A stretch of 64,000 nt of DNA from Meandrina meandrites (lineage: Eukaryota > Cnidaria > Anthozoa > Scleractinia > Meandrinidae). The notes beneath the pieces are model-generated. The model saw nothing but the letters and a program-made list of their open reading frames with translations. It was not told the DNA's origin and searched no databases. The DNA is taken from positions 16,597,161 to 16,661,160 of the forward strand of contig OY855906.1 in the NCBI GenBank assembly GCA_963693305.1. The letters run 5' to 3'. The translations under genes were made by a program, and so were the position numbers. Shown piece after piece: positions 19,092 through 33,500 of this stretch. How positions within the stretch are numbered: the stretch's first letter is position 1; every line of letters begins with the position of its first letter.

Positions 19092-22000
19092 GTAAGTTAC
19101 TCTCGTAATGAACTCTTTAGGCATTTACTTATTGACAATCCTTTCGCTCTTTTCGGCTTGGCTTTGTGCTGTGTTGACACGATAATTCGCAAGTCACGAA
19201 AGCCAGCTTGCTGCTTTTCTTTGCTGTTTATTTTCACACCGGGTTTTGGTTACTCAATTACGCGTTATTGAAACGCCGAGGAACTAGCGACGTAAATTCA
19301 TCTGTTAGTGACGAACTTGTAAAGTTTATTCGAGATTGCGCGAGTTTGACACGTCAATATTGGCTTTTTGGGGGCTTTCTGACTTCAAAAACACGCCGTT
19401 TAATAGCTTTGCTGTTTGATGGTTTTATTTGATTGTATTTTGGTATGTGAATTGTGGTATGTGAACTTTGAAGAAACAAACAAACAAACAAACAATCATT
19501 TAAAATTATGAATCTTGCCAAAACATCGCGCAGTTGATTTACTTTCCATGTTTTTTTTTTCAATTTCCAATGTAATTAAGGTATCATTCGGCTTTATAAA
19601 GCTTCATTAATAATAGCAGACCATGAATACTAAATTATTATGTTGAGATTTCATGTTCAACATAATCAATCGTTAACTTGATGTGTTAAGGTGGCTGAAC
19701 ACAGTTTTCGATACCTGTGTTGCATTTTCAGTTTTTCCAAAACCGTTGATTCCTGGGTCTCCAAAATTAGCATAACATAAGATAAAAAGATAGACTTCTG
19801 TATTTTGATATTTTAGTTGACGTGTGTTTTGTTGCCATGGTAACATGACTGAATATAAACACGCCATAAAAATCGGGTTTTATATATTTGCAGAAAATTT
19901 AGTCATTAGATTTTCTCCATCCCTTGCATGTAACAAACTTGTAACATTGCTCGCATGTTAACACTATTCTAATAATATTTTAACAGAGAGGTTTTCAGCT
20001 ATCCTCTGTTTAAGGTTCACTGAATTATTTACAATTTTCTCTGTTAAATTTTAATTTTTTTTAAATAATTCACTTTCTTGTTTCCTTTAGTATTTTCCTG
20101 CCAAATTTTATGAAATTCTAATGAGTGGTTCTCGAGAAATGTGCGCATTTCCAAGAAAGCTGCTAAACTGATTCAATCACATTTTTTTGACGTACTACTC
20201 ATGCGCTGCATTTAAGTGGGTTCTTACGATAACGACAAAAACCGGCAAAATCACTGGATTTTTTGTTTGTTAACTTTTTCTGACATTCCATACAAACAAA
20301 AGACTAAAACATATAACACATTGTGTCATTTTAAGAATAATAATATCACATGCAGGAACGGCATAGAACAAATAAATCTTCGCTTTATCGGCGTCATGTT
20401 TCATCTTCGTAATCATTGTGCGCGCGCTGCCTCGCATCAGCAATGAAGTACTGCAGAGCGCGCGCAAAAACTGTGTTCGGCCACCTTAATTGTACATGTA
20501 CCTGTTTGCTGTTCTGGGTATGTTGTCACGGTAAGAGATGGGAAGCAATTTATGGTAATAAAACAATACCATACAAATGTAGCTCGGAAAAAATTAAACT
20601 TACGACTTTCCTGCTGTTAATACTAAACAAATTACCAGACTCCCACTGATGTGAATAAACCCCCTGCTGTTTTGTTTTCCCAAGATTTCACATGAATAAG
20701 AAAACAGAAAAAAAATAGTTTTAGTAACAGAATGGGTATCTTTTAGTCCCATGCTTGGACTATATACCGTAAACACCCGCAGATAAGCCGCACCCGCAGA
20801 TAAGCCGCACCCTGAATTTAGCAACTTAAATTTTGGAAAAAAAGTTTTTTTTAAAAAAGAGTCTTCAGAAGTCTTCTTCATCGAATGTAACTCACTATGG
20901 CAATGAAATGGAATTGAACATCAAAGTCTCACCTTCAATTTTAGCATTTTAAGGTATCAGCCACGGTTAAAAAAGTTCCATTTTCGAAGTTTGAGATTTT
21001 GTACTGTTGTGATAAAGCTCTTCAAGAGCGTTCTTTTAAAAAAAGTTCCACAAAAAAGTTTTAATTCTGCGCGGAGTTATTGAGCGTAAAAGTTTTAACT
21101 GGGTCAATTATGTTAATTGGCCGTTGACAAGTCTTGTCATACTGGATAACTTGTCTGTCAACGCGTCACGAAACAAGTCACATGATCTCTCAGCTCCATT
21201 GTATCACGCAAGAAATTTGCGAGTTCGCGGCGTCTGTTTCAGTTCGGTAAAGAAGAAAAAAAGGTCCTGTTCGTTCTCTTCTACCATGCCAAGGCGTAAA
21301 AAAGCGAAAAAAAAGACGCGTTCAGCGCAGATTGGGCTGAAAAATTAGCGCAAAGCGACAAAGCGCTCGTACTACAATATAAAAGATGAATTGCTGAAGC
21401 AGTCGAGCGGCCAGTCGAGCAAGTGCGAGCCGTTCAAAGATTCATGTGGAAGAACGGGGTAATAATGAAGCGGGCGAGACATGACGGAAGCTCAGTGGCC
21501 ATTCCATAATAGCTTGCGAAAGGCAACAGGAAAAGTTCGACGAAGCGGTGACTTGTTGATAATTATTTTTGCCAAGGAAATGTCGAACTCCTTGAAAATG
21601 TCGGCAATAAAAATGGCATTGGTTCGACTTGGATGCGCCATTACTGTATACATGGCGCCTTGCTTACAATCGACCCAGCTTGTCTCATTTCGGCCAGCAT
21701 GGCATCTTTTGTGTCGACTGACTGTTGTTCACTTTCCATTTCGTTTTCGTTGACTCCATTCGTAGTTTGTTCCCAGGTCTGTTTCCCTTTGAAAGACTTC
21801 CTTTTTGCTTTAGGCATAATTAACAACCTAGCTCGCAGCATGTCAAGAAAATTTTATTAGCAACTCGTGGTATTAATAATAGTTACGGAAATGCGGCTCC
21901 TTGCGCGGAGTCAGAATTTTGAATTTATTTACCTGTGTCAATGTGATCTGTGACCGAACGAAGAAAACTGAGAAAAGAGCATTTCGCGCAACGCGTAAAC

Positions 22001-25000
22001 AAAAAAAAAGCGCCTGCTGTATGTTACCTGTCATGTACCTATTGTTATAGTAAGATTATCCCTTCTGGTATTCATCAACTTTGACGCTTAGGCGTCGTAA
22101 TCCCTTTACGGGTAGGACGCCGCCGAAAATACGTTTTGCTATTTTTCTCGGAAAGAAGATTTCGATAAATTGAGCGTACGTTTTTAGCTCCAAGTCGGCA
22201 GCCCCTCGACCGATTTGGCTGAAATTTGGCCAGCTGCTAGTCAGATAGTTTTCCTCTAAAACCGTGTCTGCGATTTTTGTTTTCTGTTTTCGTTTTTGAG
22301 TAATCTCTATTTGTCCACAGAAAGTGCTGGTGATTTGTCTTCCATAACTTTATCTGCTCATTAAAAAAGAACAAACCCACTTGTCAAAAATCTGAGACAC
22401 GGTTTTTTAGTGGAACTTGTTGAGAGGCAAATGCGGTGTTAATCGTTTTTTTCCGCTTGTTTTCGGCAGACCTGGAGCTTGATTTGCACAGACACATACT
22501 TTTGCAAAAAAGTCTCGCTATCGCATTTGTTTTAGGTTTTTGTTAACTTTGAAGGAAAAATCCATAATCTGGAACTATTAAGCTTTCAGAAAATGTATGG
22601 TTTGTGGGGGTTTGTATTTAAAACAAAAGCGCTAAAGTGATTGGCGCGCGGACGGTCCTGAAGGGTGGCTGATACCTTAATATAAAGAGCATCATTTCCT
22701 TTAACTTTGACATATGATTGATCTTTTTCTGGTACTTGTTGACAGGTATTTCTTCATTCAACACCTTTTTCCACAGATTTGTGCGAACAAGAACGCTTGT
22801 GTTTTTGTTTGTCGAACGTTCGTAGCTTAGTAACCAGGCATTAGATCGAACACATTAGGACCGAGAACGATGTTTGTTTACTCAAGTTTCAAGATGGAGG
22901 GAGATTCTGCTGTTCGTGGCTATCGTGACTCACAAATAAAAAGATTTGAGAGCCAACTGTCGGAGATAAACTTGTTGCACAAAGAGAGTTTTGTAATCAA
23001 TTTGTCATCGAAGTGCTAAACGGCAAAGTTTGACCACACAAATACTCGAGAGTAACGTGCAATTTTCTCGCTCGTGGAGGCCGAGCCGATCGATTACTGT
23101 TGAAGTTTATTACAGGCGTCGTCGACACTGCAAACAGCTTTGTGGGGAATGGAAATTTTGTGCTGTGTGACGTTTTCCTGTTCTAGAAAAGCGGCCATAA
23201 ACCATTTAAAGGATCTGCTAACAAAGGCTTCTATAAAAGTGTCAATTCACTGAAATGTACGGCACCTTTTTGAAATGTTCCCGCAGATAAGCCGCACCCC
23301 CGATTTTGAGCGACGATTTTGGGAAAAAAGGTGCGGCTTATCTGCGGGTGTTTACGGTATATAGAAATCTTATAATTTTTAGACATAAAAATTTTGTTTA
23401 CAAGTAATATAGTGGAAGCTCCATTTCTAGAACTCTTGATTTCTAGAACCTTCCAAATTACTCCCGTGGATTTGCTTCAGTCAGTTGATCACTGTAAGTT
23501 TTCCCTTCATTTCTCCAGCTCTGATTTCTCAAAACAATTTAGCTGTGCTCCCCTCGGAGGTTTAAGAAATTGGGATTCCATATATAATGATGTACTACAT
23601 GTATACCAACAACAACAACACCAAATGAGCGTTATAAATTTTGCATGGCCATACAATTGATCGACTAAGATGCACTCATTACTACTATTATTGAACTACC
23701 ATGAATGGCTAACTTTTTTCCGCATTTAGTCACAAGCAAAACGTTCAAGTTTGTCTAGACAAACTGACAATTTGTCGCGTTTTACAAGTAAACCAATTAA
23801 CGTATAAAATCCCCCAAAAATATAATAAAAAAATTAGTCATCGAAGATCGCTGTCTCAGCATAAACCAGAAATATAAAGCCTTCAACAATTAGAAAACTT
23901 AAAGGTAGAATATGACAATTTATATGAAAATATTGCTCAAGGCGCAATTATTCGATCAAGGGCAACCTGGTATGAAAAAGGTGAGAAGAGTAATAAGTAT
24001 TTCTTAAATCTCGAAGCACACAAAAAGACAAAAATCTCCGTCCGGAAAGTATTCAATACGGAAGGTACCTTAGTTACTGATCCAAAGAATGTTATGCATG
24101 AGATCGAAAAGTTCTACTCGGCACTTTATAAAAATGATTGTTTAACTCCTTCAACAAACTTGCTGGACTCTTTTCTTGAGAATCCTGAAATACCCAGACT
24201 TACTGCTGAAGATACTCATACTTGCGAAGGGAAATTCACTGCTGACGAATGTTTTACAAGTCTCCAGCTATTTGAAAACAACAAATCGCCAGGCGAAGAT
24301 GGCCTAACAGTTGAATTCTACAAGGCTTTTTGGAACACTGTAGGTAATCTGATGGTGGAGAGCTTAAATTACTCTTACGATCACGGAGAGTTGTCCAGTT
24401 CACAAAAGCGAGCTATCATTACACTTATTGAAAAGAAAGACAAAGACAGAAGAAATATATCTAATTGGAGACCAATATCGCTCATTAATGTTGACGTAAA
24501 AATTGGCTCGAAAGCGATCGCCAAAAGACTAGAAGCTGTTCTTCCTAAGATCATACATCATAATCAATGTGCTTATGTGAAAGACAGAACTATTTGTGAT
24601 GCTGTAAGATCCATCGATGACATTTTGGATTACACAAAAAAATATCAAATTCAAGGAAGATTGATTGCAGTTGATTTTAAGAAAGCGTTTGACTCTGTAA
24701 GTAGAGATTTCTTGTTTCGCACACTCCATGCTTTTCGTTTTGGACCTTCGTTCATTCATTGGATCAAGACTTTTTATAACAATATATCAAGTTGTGTGAT
24801 GAATAATGGTTTTGCAACTGCCCCTTTCGAAGTTCAGCGAGGTGTAAGGCATGGAGACCCGCTTTCTTCCTGTTTGTTTATCATTGTCTTGGAGATTTTA
24901 AGTATAAGTATACGAAGCAACAAAAACATCCAGGGAATCATGGTAGACGGGGAAGAAATTAAGCTGGAAATTTTTGCAGATGATTTAACGGCATTTTTAC

Positions 25001-28000
25001 TAAATGACATTTCTATATTAAGATTTCTTAAGCTTCTAGAAGTCTTTGGAGGGTGCTCTGGGCTTAAAATTAATCATGAAAAATCAGAAATAATGTTACT
25101 TGGAGATCATGGAAACTCGCCCTCTGATCATGTCGACTTCAAAGGTATAAAGATAAAAGGTAAAGTCTGCATATGAGCCTAGTGGCCGACCAGGCCGGAG
25201 CTTATCCCGGTTTCCGTAGCATGAAGCGGCTAGGGGAGTCTGGGTCGAGCATGGATGCAAGCTAGACGCACGAACGTTTGCTCTCGTTCGGAAATGCTGT
25301 TTTTTGATTCGGGATGAATGAAACTTTAAATATCACAAAAAGAAAAACCAGAGCAAAAAGTAGTGATAGCGACGAAAGTCAGTCTTCTTCACCTATTGCG
25401 AAGAAACCGAAGGAAATTGACGTTTTCTCACCAAACCACGAGGAACCCGAAGGTATTGTCGACAGCTCACTTGCTTCAAATATGACAGAGGAAATCAACA
25501 TTAAGTTAGACGCCATACTAAAGACGCTCTCCAAGCTGGAAGAAGACTACTCCTCTAGATTTGACCGTATCGAATCACATTTGGATAAGATGAATAAAAC
25601 GGTCGAGGGCATGCAAACATCTTTGGGCAACGTAACGCAAGAAGTCACACGTATCGATGAAGAAATGAAAACAATGAGAGACACGATAAATAACGTAGAA
25701 AGCAGTCTAAGCCTCGCTCATGAGCAGATTGAAGGAATGAAGAAGAACTTTGACAAGCACAGTGCAAACTACAAAGCCGAGATCAAGAGCTTGAAAGCGG
25801 AAAACAGGAAATTAACCGACCAAACAATCTACCAAGACGTATACGAGCGACGCGAGAATCTTCGTTTCTACGGAATACCCGAGGAAGGAGACTCCGAAAA
25901 TTGTAGAGAAGTCCTGTACAAGTTTTTTCAAATACATCTGCAAATGTCTTCAGCTCGTTCAATGGAATTCCAAAGAGTCCACAGGATCGGCAAGCCACAA
26001 GCTTCGGGAGCCCCACGTACAATCATAGCACGTTTTCTTCGTTATCCCGACCGCGAAGAGGTTATGTCCCGCCGCAAAATGTTAGCAGAAAGCGAGGGTC
26101 TTGGGATGGGTCCAGATTTACCTAAAAATGTGGTGGATATCAGAAAGAAGCTTATTCCAGAACTAATAAAGGCCAGGGAGGAAGGAAAGACTGCTTTTTT
26201 CAGCCGGGCAGAACCGCACAAGTTGTATATTGAAGGTGAACTGTTTAATTAACTTTGTTAAATATGCTAGACTCTTGCCTATTTCTCGACGGCAAACTGT
26301 CATTACCACCTACTATAATATTTTTGCCTGAATTTTTGCAACTATTTTAAAATCCCGATCTATACATATTTGTTCTTAGAGAGAGAGAGCATTGCTTTGA
26401 AATCGTATATCGTAGATCGTAAACACCAGAGCTAGGCGCAACTCCGCTGTAGTTACAAGTATGTTATTTACTAACTACCTTTTATTTTTCGGGAGTGTAG
26501 TATATAATCATTGTGTTTTTCTTTTTGTTTCTTTTCTTTTGTTTTTGCAAATGATGTGCGTTTGGTACTACTTCATTAGTCGACGTGTTTATTATGTATA
26601 TTGTTTTTCGCAGAAACCGGTAAATGTCTACATCGTTCCGCTCAATCACCATCATTTTCCCAGTGGGATAAAAGTGTTTTTTTATTTTCCAAATTCGAGA
26701 AAATAAATGCAAATTTTAAACTTCTTTCGTTAAATGTTCGAGGGATTAGAACTTTTGAAAAACGCAAGACGCTATTCCAGTGGTTAAAAAAGGACCAGTC
26801 AGATATAATTTTCCTTCAAGAAACTTATAGTACCCCAGGAATTGAAAATACGTGGAGAACCCAGTGGCGTGGAGAGTTATTTTTTGCTCATGGCTCGGAG
26901 CATAGTAAAGGTGTTCTCATACTTGTTAAAGAGTCCCTAGATTTCAAACTAACTGCGGTTAAATCGGACAAAAACGGACGCTTCATACTGTTAGTAGCTA
27001 CGGTGCAGGGTCACCCTTTTATTTTTGTAAACATATACGCACCAAACATAACAAACGAACAGTCCTCTTTTTTTGAAACAATTCAAAATGAACTCGATAA
27101 ACTTGACATTGACAGTGATTGTAATATCATTATGGGCGGGGATTTTAATGTGATTCTTGACCCCGCATTGGATGGGGTAGGAGGCAAACCTAAATTAAAA
27201 GATTCGGTCAAAAAGATTGAAAATGTATGTTTTTCATTTGATCTTGTTGATATTTGGAGGATAAGAAACCCGATAGCAAAGCGTTTTTCCTGGAGGCAGA
27301 AAACCTCTCTTATTCAATGTCGTTTAGACTTTTGGTTGATAGGGAGTAATCTACAAGAGGACATTGATAGTGTAGACATTATTCCAGCAATCAAGTCGGA
27401 TCATTCAGCAATCATTTTGTCAATTAATGGGATTCAAAGTCAAACGCATGGCCCATCCTTTTGGAAGTTTAATGCAAGCCTGCTCGACCATGAAGAATAT
27501 ATCAAATTAATAAACAGTAAATACGCTGAATGGGAGGAGGAAGGTAAAGAAATACAAGATCCGAGAGTTTTATGGGATTTTATAAAATACAAAATTCGGC
27601 AGGAAACGATTTCGTACAGCAAAAGAAAAGCCAGAGAAAGAAGAGCATATTTGCATGATTTAGAAAAGAGGCTTAAATCCTGCCAGTCCTTGTGCGACTC
27701 AAATCCATCCGATGAGAATCTCAATGAATTAGAAATGTTGCAGACAGAGTATGATCGTCATTATGAATACATAACAAAAGGAACAATTATACGGTCTAGG
27801 GCAAATTGGTATGAATACGGTGAGAAAAGTAACAAGTATTTTTTAAATTTAGAAAACTCCAGAACGAAAAAATGTGTAAGGAAATTATACACAGATGACG
27901 ATAATTGTACGTCAGACCCTAGGAAAATAATGAATGAACTTAAGACCTTTTATGAAGATCTTTATAATGGAGGTGCTTGCAAAACTGATGATCATTCAAT

Positions 28001-30556
28001 GGACCTCTTCCTTCAAAATATTAACACTAAAAAGCTAACTAACGAGCAAAGAGATGCATTAGAAAAAGAATTAACTATAAGTGAATGTTTTATGATTCTT
28101 AAAACTTTCCAAAAAAATAAATCCCCAGGGAACGATGGTTTGACGGTGGAGTTTTATCTCGAATTGTGGCCCATCTTAGCAAAACCACTAGTTAATTGCC
28201 TAAACTTCGCTCACTATTATGGGGAGCTATCTAACTCCCAAAAACAGGCTTTAATTACCTTGCTAGAAAAGAAAGATAAAGACAGAAGACTCATTAAAAA
28301 TTGGCGCCCAATATCGTTGATAAACGTGGACGTGAAAATTGCATCTAAAGTTATAGCCAAAAGAGTGGAGCCCTTTTTACCGGACCTTATACACCACAAT
28401 CAAAATGAGTTTATACGGGGTAGATCTATTTTTGACGCTGTTAGAACAATTGATGATGTCCTGGAATATGCAAAAATCACTAATAAATCTGGCATTTTAG
28501 TAACAATTGATTTCGAGAAAGCCTTTGACTCTTTAAACCATACCTATCTGTTTAAAGTATTACAGAATACAATTTCGGGCCGTATGTGATCCAGTGGATT
28601 AAAACCTTCTACACAAATATATCAAGCTGTGTTTTAAACAATGGTTTTACAACTGACCTTTTCCAAGTGAGTCGTGGGGTAAGGCAGGGTGACCCTCTCT
28701 CACCTCTACTTTTCATTTTAGCCCTTGAAATTCTTTCTTGTTATATTCGTCAAAATAATAACATTCAAGGTTTAAGTATCAATGGTGAAGAGATAAAGTT
28801 AACTGTGTTTGCAGATGATATGACTTGTTTCTTAAAGGACAAGCAATCTTATTCACAGCTTTTTGTCGCTCTTAAACTTTTTTCAGAGCATTCTGGTCTC
28901 CATGTAAACAATGAAAAAACTGAAGTCTTTGCGATCGGCTTACAGCAACTGTCTCAAAAGGATTTCTCTCATAAAATACAGAAATCGATTAAGATCTTGG
29001 GGGTGTAAATTTCAATTATAACAAATCAGCCAGGAAGAAAGCAAATTTCGATATGATCCTGAAGTCCATCCAAAAAACACTAAACATGTGGAAATGGAGG
29101 GGCCTTACGTTACTGGGTAGAATCCAAATTGTTAAAACATTCGCCATACCAAAATTTATGTATAAGGCGACCTTAATTCCTGTAAGTCAAGACCTTATTT
29201 CAGAAATTAACAAGCTTTTGTATGGATTTATTTGGAAAGGTAAAGATAAAGTGAAAAGGTCAGCCCTTATAAATGACATAGATGACGGGGGTCTAAAAAT
29301 GTTAGACATTCAATCTATGATCTCTGCTCAGCGTATAATAAGTTTAAAAAAGTACATGGAAGACTATAATAGCACTTGGAAGTCCATCCTCGATGTTTAT
29401 CTAAGGCAAGTAGGTGGAAAGTTTCTTTTGCATTGTAATTTTGACACTCGGAACCTCCCAATAAATCTCCCCGAATTCTATAAAGAATGCCTTGAAGCTT
29501 GGATGGATTTAAACCCAAGTACAGTGAAATCCTATGACGAAGTAGCTAACCAGATTATCTGGAACAATAAGAACATCCTTGTAGAAAAAGCCTCTGTTTT
29601 TTCACAACATCTGGTAAATCAAGGGTTTGTTAAAATAGGCAACTTATTATCCAACAGAGGTACATTCCTGGACAATAGCAGATTTCAGGGAACAAGGCTT
29701 TCACCAGTGGACTACTTTAAATTGATGGGTATTTTTAATGCTATTCCTAGTGACTGGAGAGCAATCTTAAAGCAAAATCATGGGCAACGCCCTACTCCCC
29801 TGAACGACTTTATTGAACTTAATATAGACGGCACTAACGTTAATTTATTGAAAATAACATCCAAAATGATATATAAAAGTTTCAAAATTAAAAAACAAAC
29901 CCCTCCCTCAGCCCAGGAGAAGTTGATCAGTAAATACCCTGAGTTGTCAACGGACTGGAAACAAATATATACTCTAGCTTTTAATGTTGCTCTGGACACA
30001 AAATCAAGAGAATTCCAATATAAAATACTGAATAATATTGTATTTACAAATGACAAACTCTTTAGATTTAAAATGATAGATTCTGCGCTCTGTGCCTTTT
30101 GCAAAGAAGAAGTTGAATCCCTCGAGCATTTATTTTGCCTGTGTAAGGTAACGAGAACTTTTTGGAATACGTTCATTTCTTGGCTAAACGTTCATAACTT
30201 TGAAGAAGTTCATTTTACGGTCGTTCACATTCTTTTCGGATTTTTTGATATTTCTAAAGACTTTCACTTATTGAATCATTTAGTCTTGCTAGGGAAACAA
30301 TTTATTTATAGATGCAAGTTAAATAGAAACCAACCATCCTTTAAAGTCTTTCTTGCCAAGATTAAAACTGTTTATGAGATGGAACACCTTATAGCAAGAG
30401 ATCGTAACCAACTACAAAAACACTTCTCAAAATGGAAACGAATCCTTCCCTTACAAACAGGCTAATTGGGATGGGAACCAAAAAAGAGAGCAAGGGAAAA
30501 GGAAAAAAAAAAAAGAAAAGAAAAACGAGACCATTTCTCGGTTTCCGCGTTTTATC

Positions 30557-30589
<33 letters not shown>

Positions 30590-33500
30590 TATGTAAGTAT
30601 GCTTGTATTTATTTGTTATCTTCTTTAAGTGGCTGTATATCTTTTTCGTTATTTTTGTAGTTTAGCTCATGCTTTAGTTTTAGAGGTGTGTTTGTTATAT
30701 GTAAGGAGTAATTTAAAAAAAAACACCTGTTTTTGTAATTCTTTTTTGTATGATAAATAAATGGTGTTTAAAAAAAAAAAATGAAGCGGCTAGGAGTATT
30801 TCTACTCCCCGCTGGACGGGATGCTAGTCCATCGCAGGGTTACCCCCAGCAGTAAATTCGCCGGTACCCATTTATACACCTGGGTGGAGAGAGGCACTAT
30901 GAGAGTAAAGTATCTTGCCCAAGAACACAACGCAGTGCCCCGGCCAGGGCTCGAACCCGGACCGCCCGATCCGGAGTCCAGCGCACTAACCATTAGGCCA
31001 CCGCGCCTCCCACATAAAGATTAAAAGAGCTCTCAAAATCCTTGGAATTTACTTCACATGTGACAATAGAGCTAAACAAAAGTTGAACTTTGATGAATTG
31101 ATTGAATCTATTAAGAAAAAGTTAAAAATGTGGAGGTGGAGAGACTTAACACTTATCGGCAGAATTCAAATTGAAGGCGTGAGGGCAAGACGCGCAGATT
31201 AAGTTTTTGGCTAAATTGAACATTGTCAAAACAACTCCAAATTTCGCGTGCGAGTTTGTTTACGTGTGTTAAACACTGTCCTGTATTTTTTCCCGCTGTT
31301 GTCTGCCTTGTTTCCAAAAAATTACGCATGCAAAAACTGGACTTTGACGAAAGAAACCTTTTGTTCCGCGAAACAATGAAATCAGCGAAGTTGAACCGAT
31401 TACTGTTTTAACTCTACAAACATTAACCCTAGGGGTTAGGGTAAAAGGTTAGGGTTAGCATAGGGTTATCCTAGCAAAAATAAAGAAATCTCTTCTTTTG
31501 AATTGCATGGCATGAGTCGGTATCTAAATAAAGTCAAGGATTAGTGTCTAGAGAGTGAACGTTCTGCAATCCGTAAATTTCGATAAGCGAAATGATTATT
31601 TTTTGTGAATAACACTGCCGTTAGCAAAGCAAATTCAGTCCGTTTCACTAAAAAAAGATACTTCCATTTTCAAACTACCGTGAACGGCGAACTTTTTTCC
31701 ACGAATTTTCACGCTTAAAGCATTGAAGTTTGCCTAGACAAACCGTCGCGTTTGGAGCGTAAACATGTCAAGTTTTGGCAACTCAGCCTGTGTGTTTCTG
31801 GTCATGAAACACAGGTTTCGAAAACTTTTGCGTCGACGTTTTATGTTTCTTCAATGAATGTCGACAGCAAATGGCGGCTTTATATTTCTGGTTCTTGATC
31901 TCTGGTTCACTTGCAAAACGCGACAGTTTGTCTAGACAAACTTGAATGTTTTGCTCGATCGTGAGAAAACGCGCTAAAAAGTTAGCCGTTCACGGTAGCT
32001 CGAAAATGGTAGTAAAAGTCTGGTTTCATAAAACGGTTTTTTCAGACAACACAAAAGAAGTTAGTTTTAAGCTGAATAGGCTGTTTCTCCTACAGGCATG
32101 TTATGAATACACTGAATCGAATTTAAGCCGGCTGGAAAACCGATGGAAAAGAACAAGTCAGCTTAAACAAACAAAAAACTTACATGCGAGCCCGGGTTCA
32201 GTCTTGTCCTTTCATTCCTCTCGACAGACAGCGATGAAGCAATCAATGGAATTCCATGATGTGCACTCACAAAATCTAAACGGTTGATTTTCATTCCGCT
32301 TGACTTGCAGTAAGCTCCTATTCTGTTCTTTTTGCACACGTGAAATGAATGAAGACTTTGCCGCCGCGCCTTTCGCCGGACTGTCAAGTCACGCTCAAAA
32401 ATAACGCAATAATCACGATCAATGCATTAAAGATTATTATGGGATATCCCTGAGTTTCTTCGACATGGACAGTCCTACGCTCAAAATTCAACAGAAAATT
32501 ATAGACTCTAAAAGCCAGTCTTCATTTCCAAACATTCAACACGCCAAATGATGGCAAATGAGCCCAAACAAACGAAGGTGAACTTTGTTTGGAAGAGAAG
32601 TGCGTTTAAACTCTTTCCGTCTGGAATCAGAGTCCCGATCATGGAACAAACGAACCTCACTTCTTTGAGGCTCGCTAGCGATCTTGCGGGTGTTCAGACT
32701 TTATGATGTCCTTCTACCACCAGACGGGCGCAAATATATGTCAAATAAGCGAGAATCAGTGGAGAGAAGTGCACTTCATGCGCGAAGGTGAGCATTCAAC
32801 TTGTCCGATTAAAATCTGAAGAGGCTTTGCGCGCGAAAAGCTTAGGTCACAATATTTGCTGTACCGACCATTTCCAGATCTCCCAACTGAATTACAAAAA
32901 ACCTTTTGTTACTCCGAACAATGAAACCAGCATAAACATTTAGATTCGTTCTGGAACAATGATTCGCTAATAGTAATTTTCTCTTCTTTTTTTCTCCAAG
33001 AACAAGCTCAAACTAGCGAAAATAAATGCAGGACAGTGTTTAACACATGTAAACAAAGCCACATGCGAGTTTTGGAGTTGTTTTTGACAATTTTCAATTT
33101 TGCCAAAAACTCAATCTGCGTTTCTTGCTTTGACCCCTTCAATTGTTAAAACATTTATTATCCCAATATTACTTTACCGTGCAAGCATGATCTGTTTAGA
33201 TAAAGAATTTATTAATGAAGCTAATAAAATCATCTTTGACTTTATTTGGAAAGGAAAAGACAAAGTCAAACGTCTCGCACTTGTCAGCAAGGTCGAGGAT
33301 GGTGGACTCAAAGCTCCACACCTTGAATCTATAATTAAATCTCGGAGAATCCTTTGTTGCAAAAGACTCGCAAGTAAACAACCTAGCAGCTGGAAAACGA
33401 TTTTACTACATTATTTAAAACCGGTTGGTGGCAAGTTTATTCTATGCTGTGACTTGGATGTTAAAATCCTGCCTGTCAAACCTCCAGCTTTTTATGAAGA

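Larger units (their letters stand above)
25235..30780 (+). mobile_element. LINE B: full-length L1/Tx1-like retrotransposon
   Basis: This 5.5-kb element has a 79-bp 5' leader, ORF1 (25314-26252), ORF2 (26601-30465), a 3' region with AATAAA near 30756, and a terminal A-run. A perfect 14-bp target duplication ATGAAGCGGCTAGG lies at 25221-25234 and 30781-30794. It sits inside the SINE and is the youngest layer of its branch of the nest. Only two frame breaks in ORF2 were found, so it is recent. Confidence 0.92.
25160..31013 (-). mobile_element. tRNA-derived SINE, minus strand, split by LINE B
   Basis: SINE sequence is 25160-25234 plus 30795-31013, about 294 bp. On the minus strand it starts GTGGGAGGCGCGGTGGCC and has an A box (GGCCTAATGGTTAGTGCGC) and a B box (GGTTCGAGCCC). 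A near 13-14-bp duplication ATAAAGAT(T)AAAAG lies at 25147-25159 and 31014-31027. A second copy is at 56728-57019. It is a tRNA-like promoter head, not a tRNA gene. Confidence 0.85.
31174..33137. mobile_element. hAT-like DNA transposon inside LINE A
   Basis: It interrupts the LINE A codons for G-R-I-Q-I. Near-duplicate flanks TTCAAATTG (31165-31173) and TTCAATTG (33138-33145) suggest an 8-bp target site. Long inverted ends of over 100 bp share CGCAGATT, AGTTTTTGGC, TTTGACAAT-like and ACTGTCCTG segments. There is no transposase frame. It carries a TTAGGG-like patch and a nested MITE. Confidence 0.7.

Noticed and set aside
30785..31013. tRNA gene on the minus strand
   Set aside because: A and B boxes are present but the cloverleaf is incomplete, and it continues into a SINE body with a second copy at 56728-57019.
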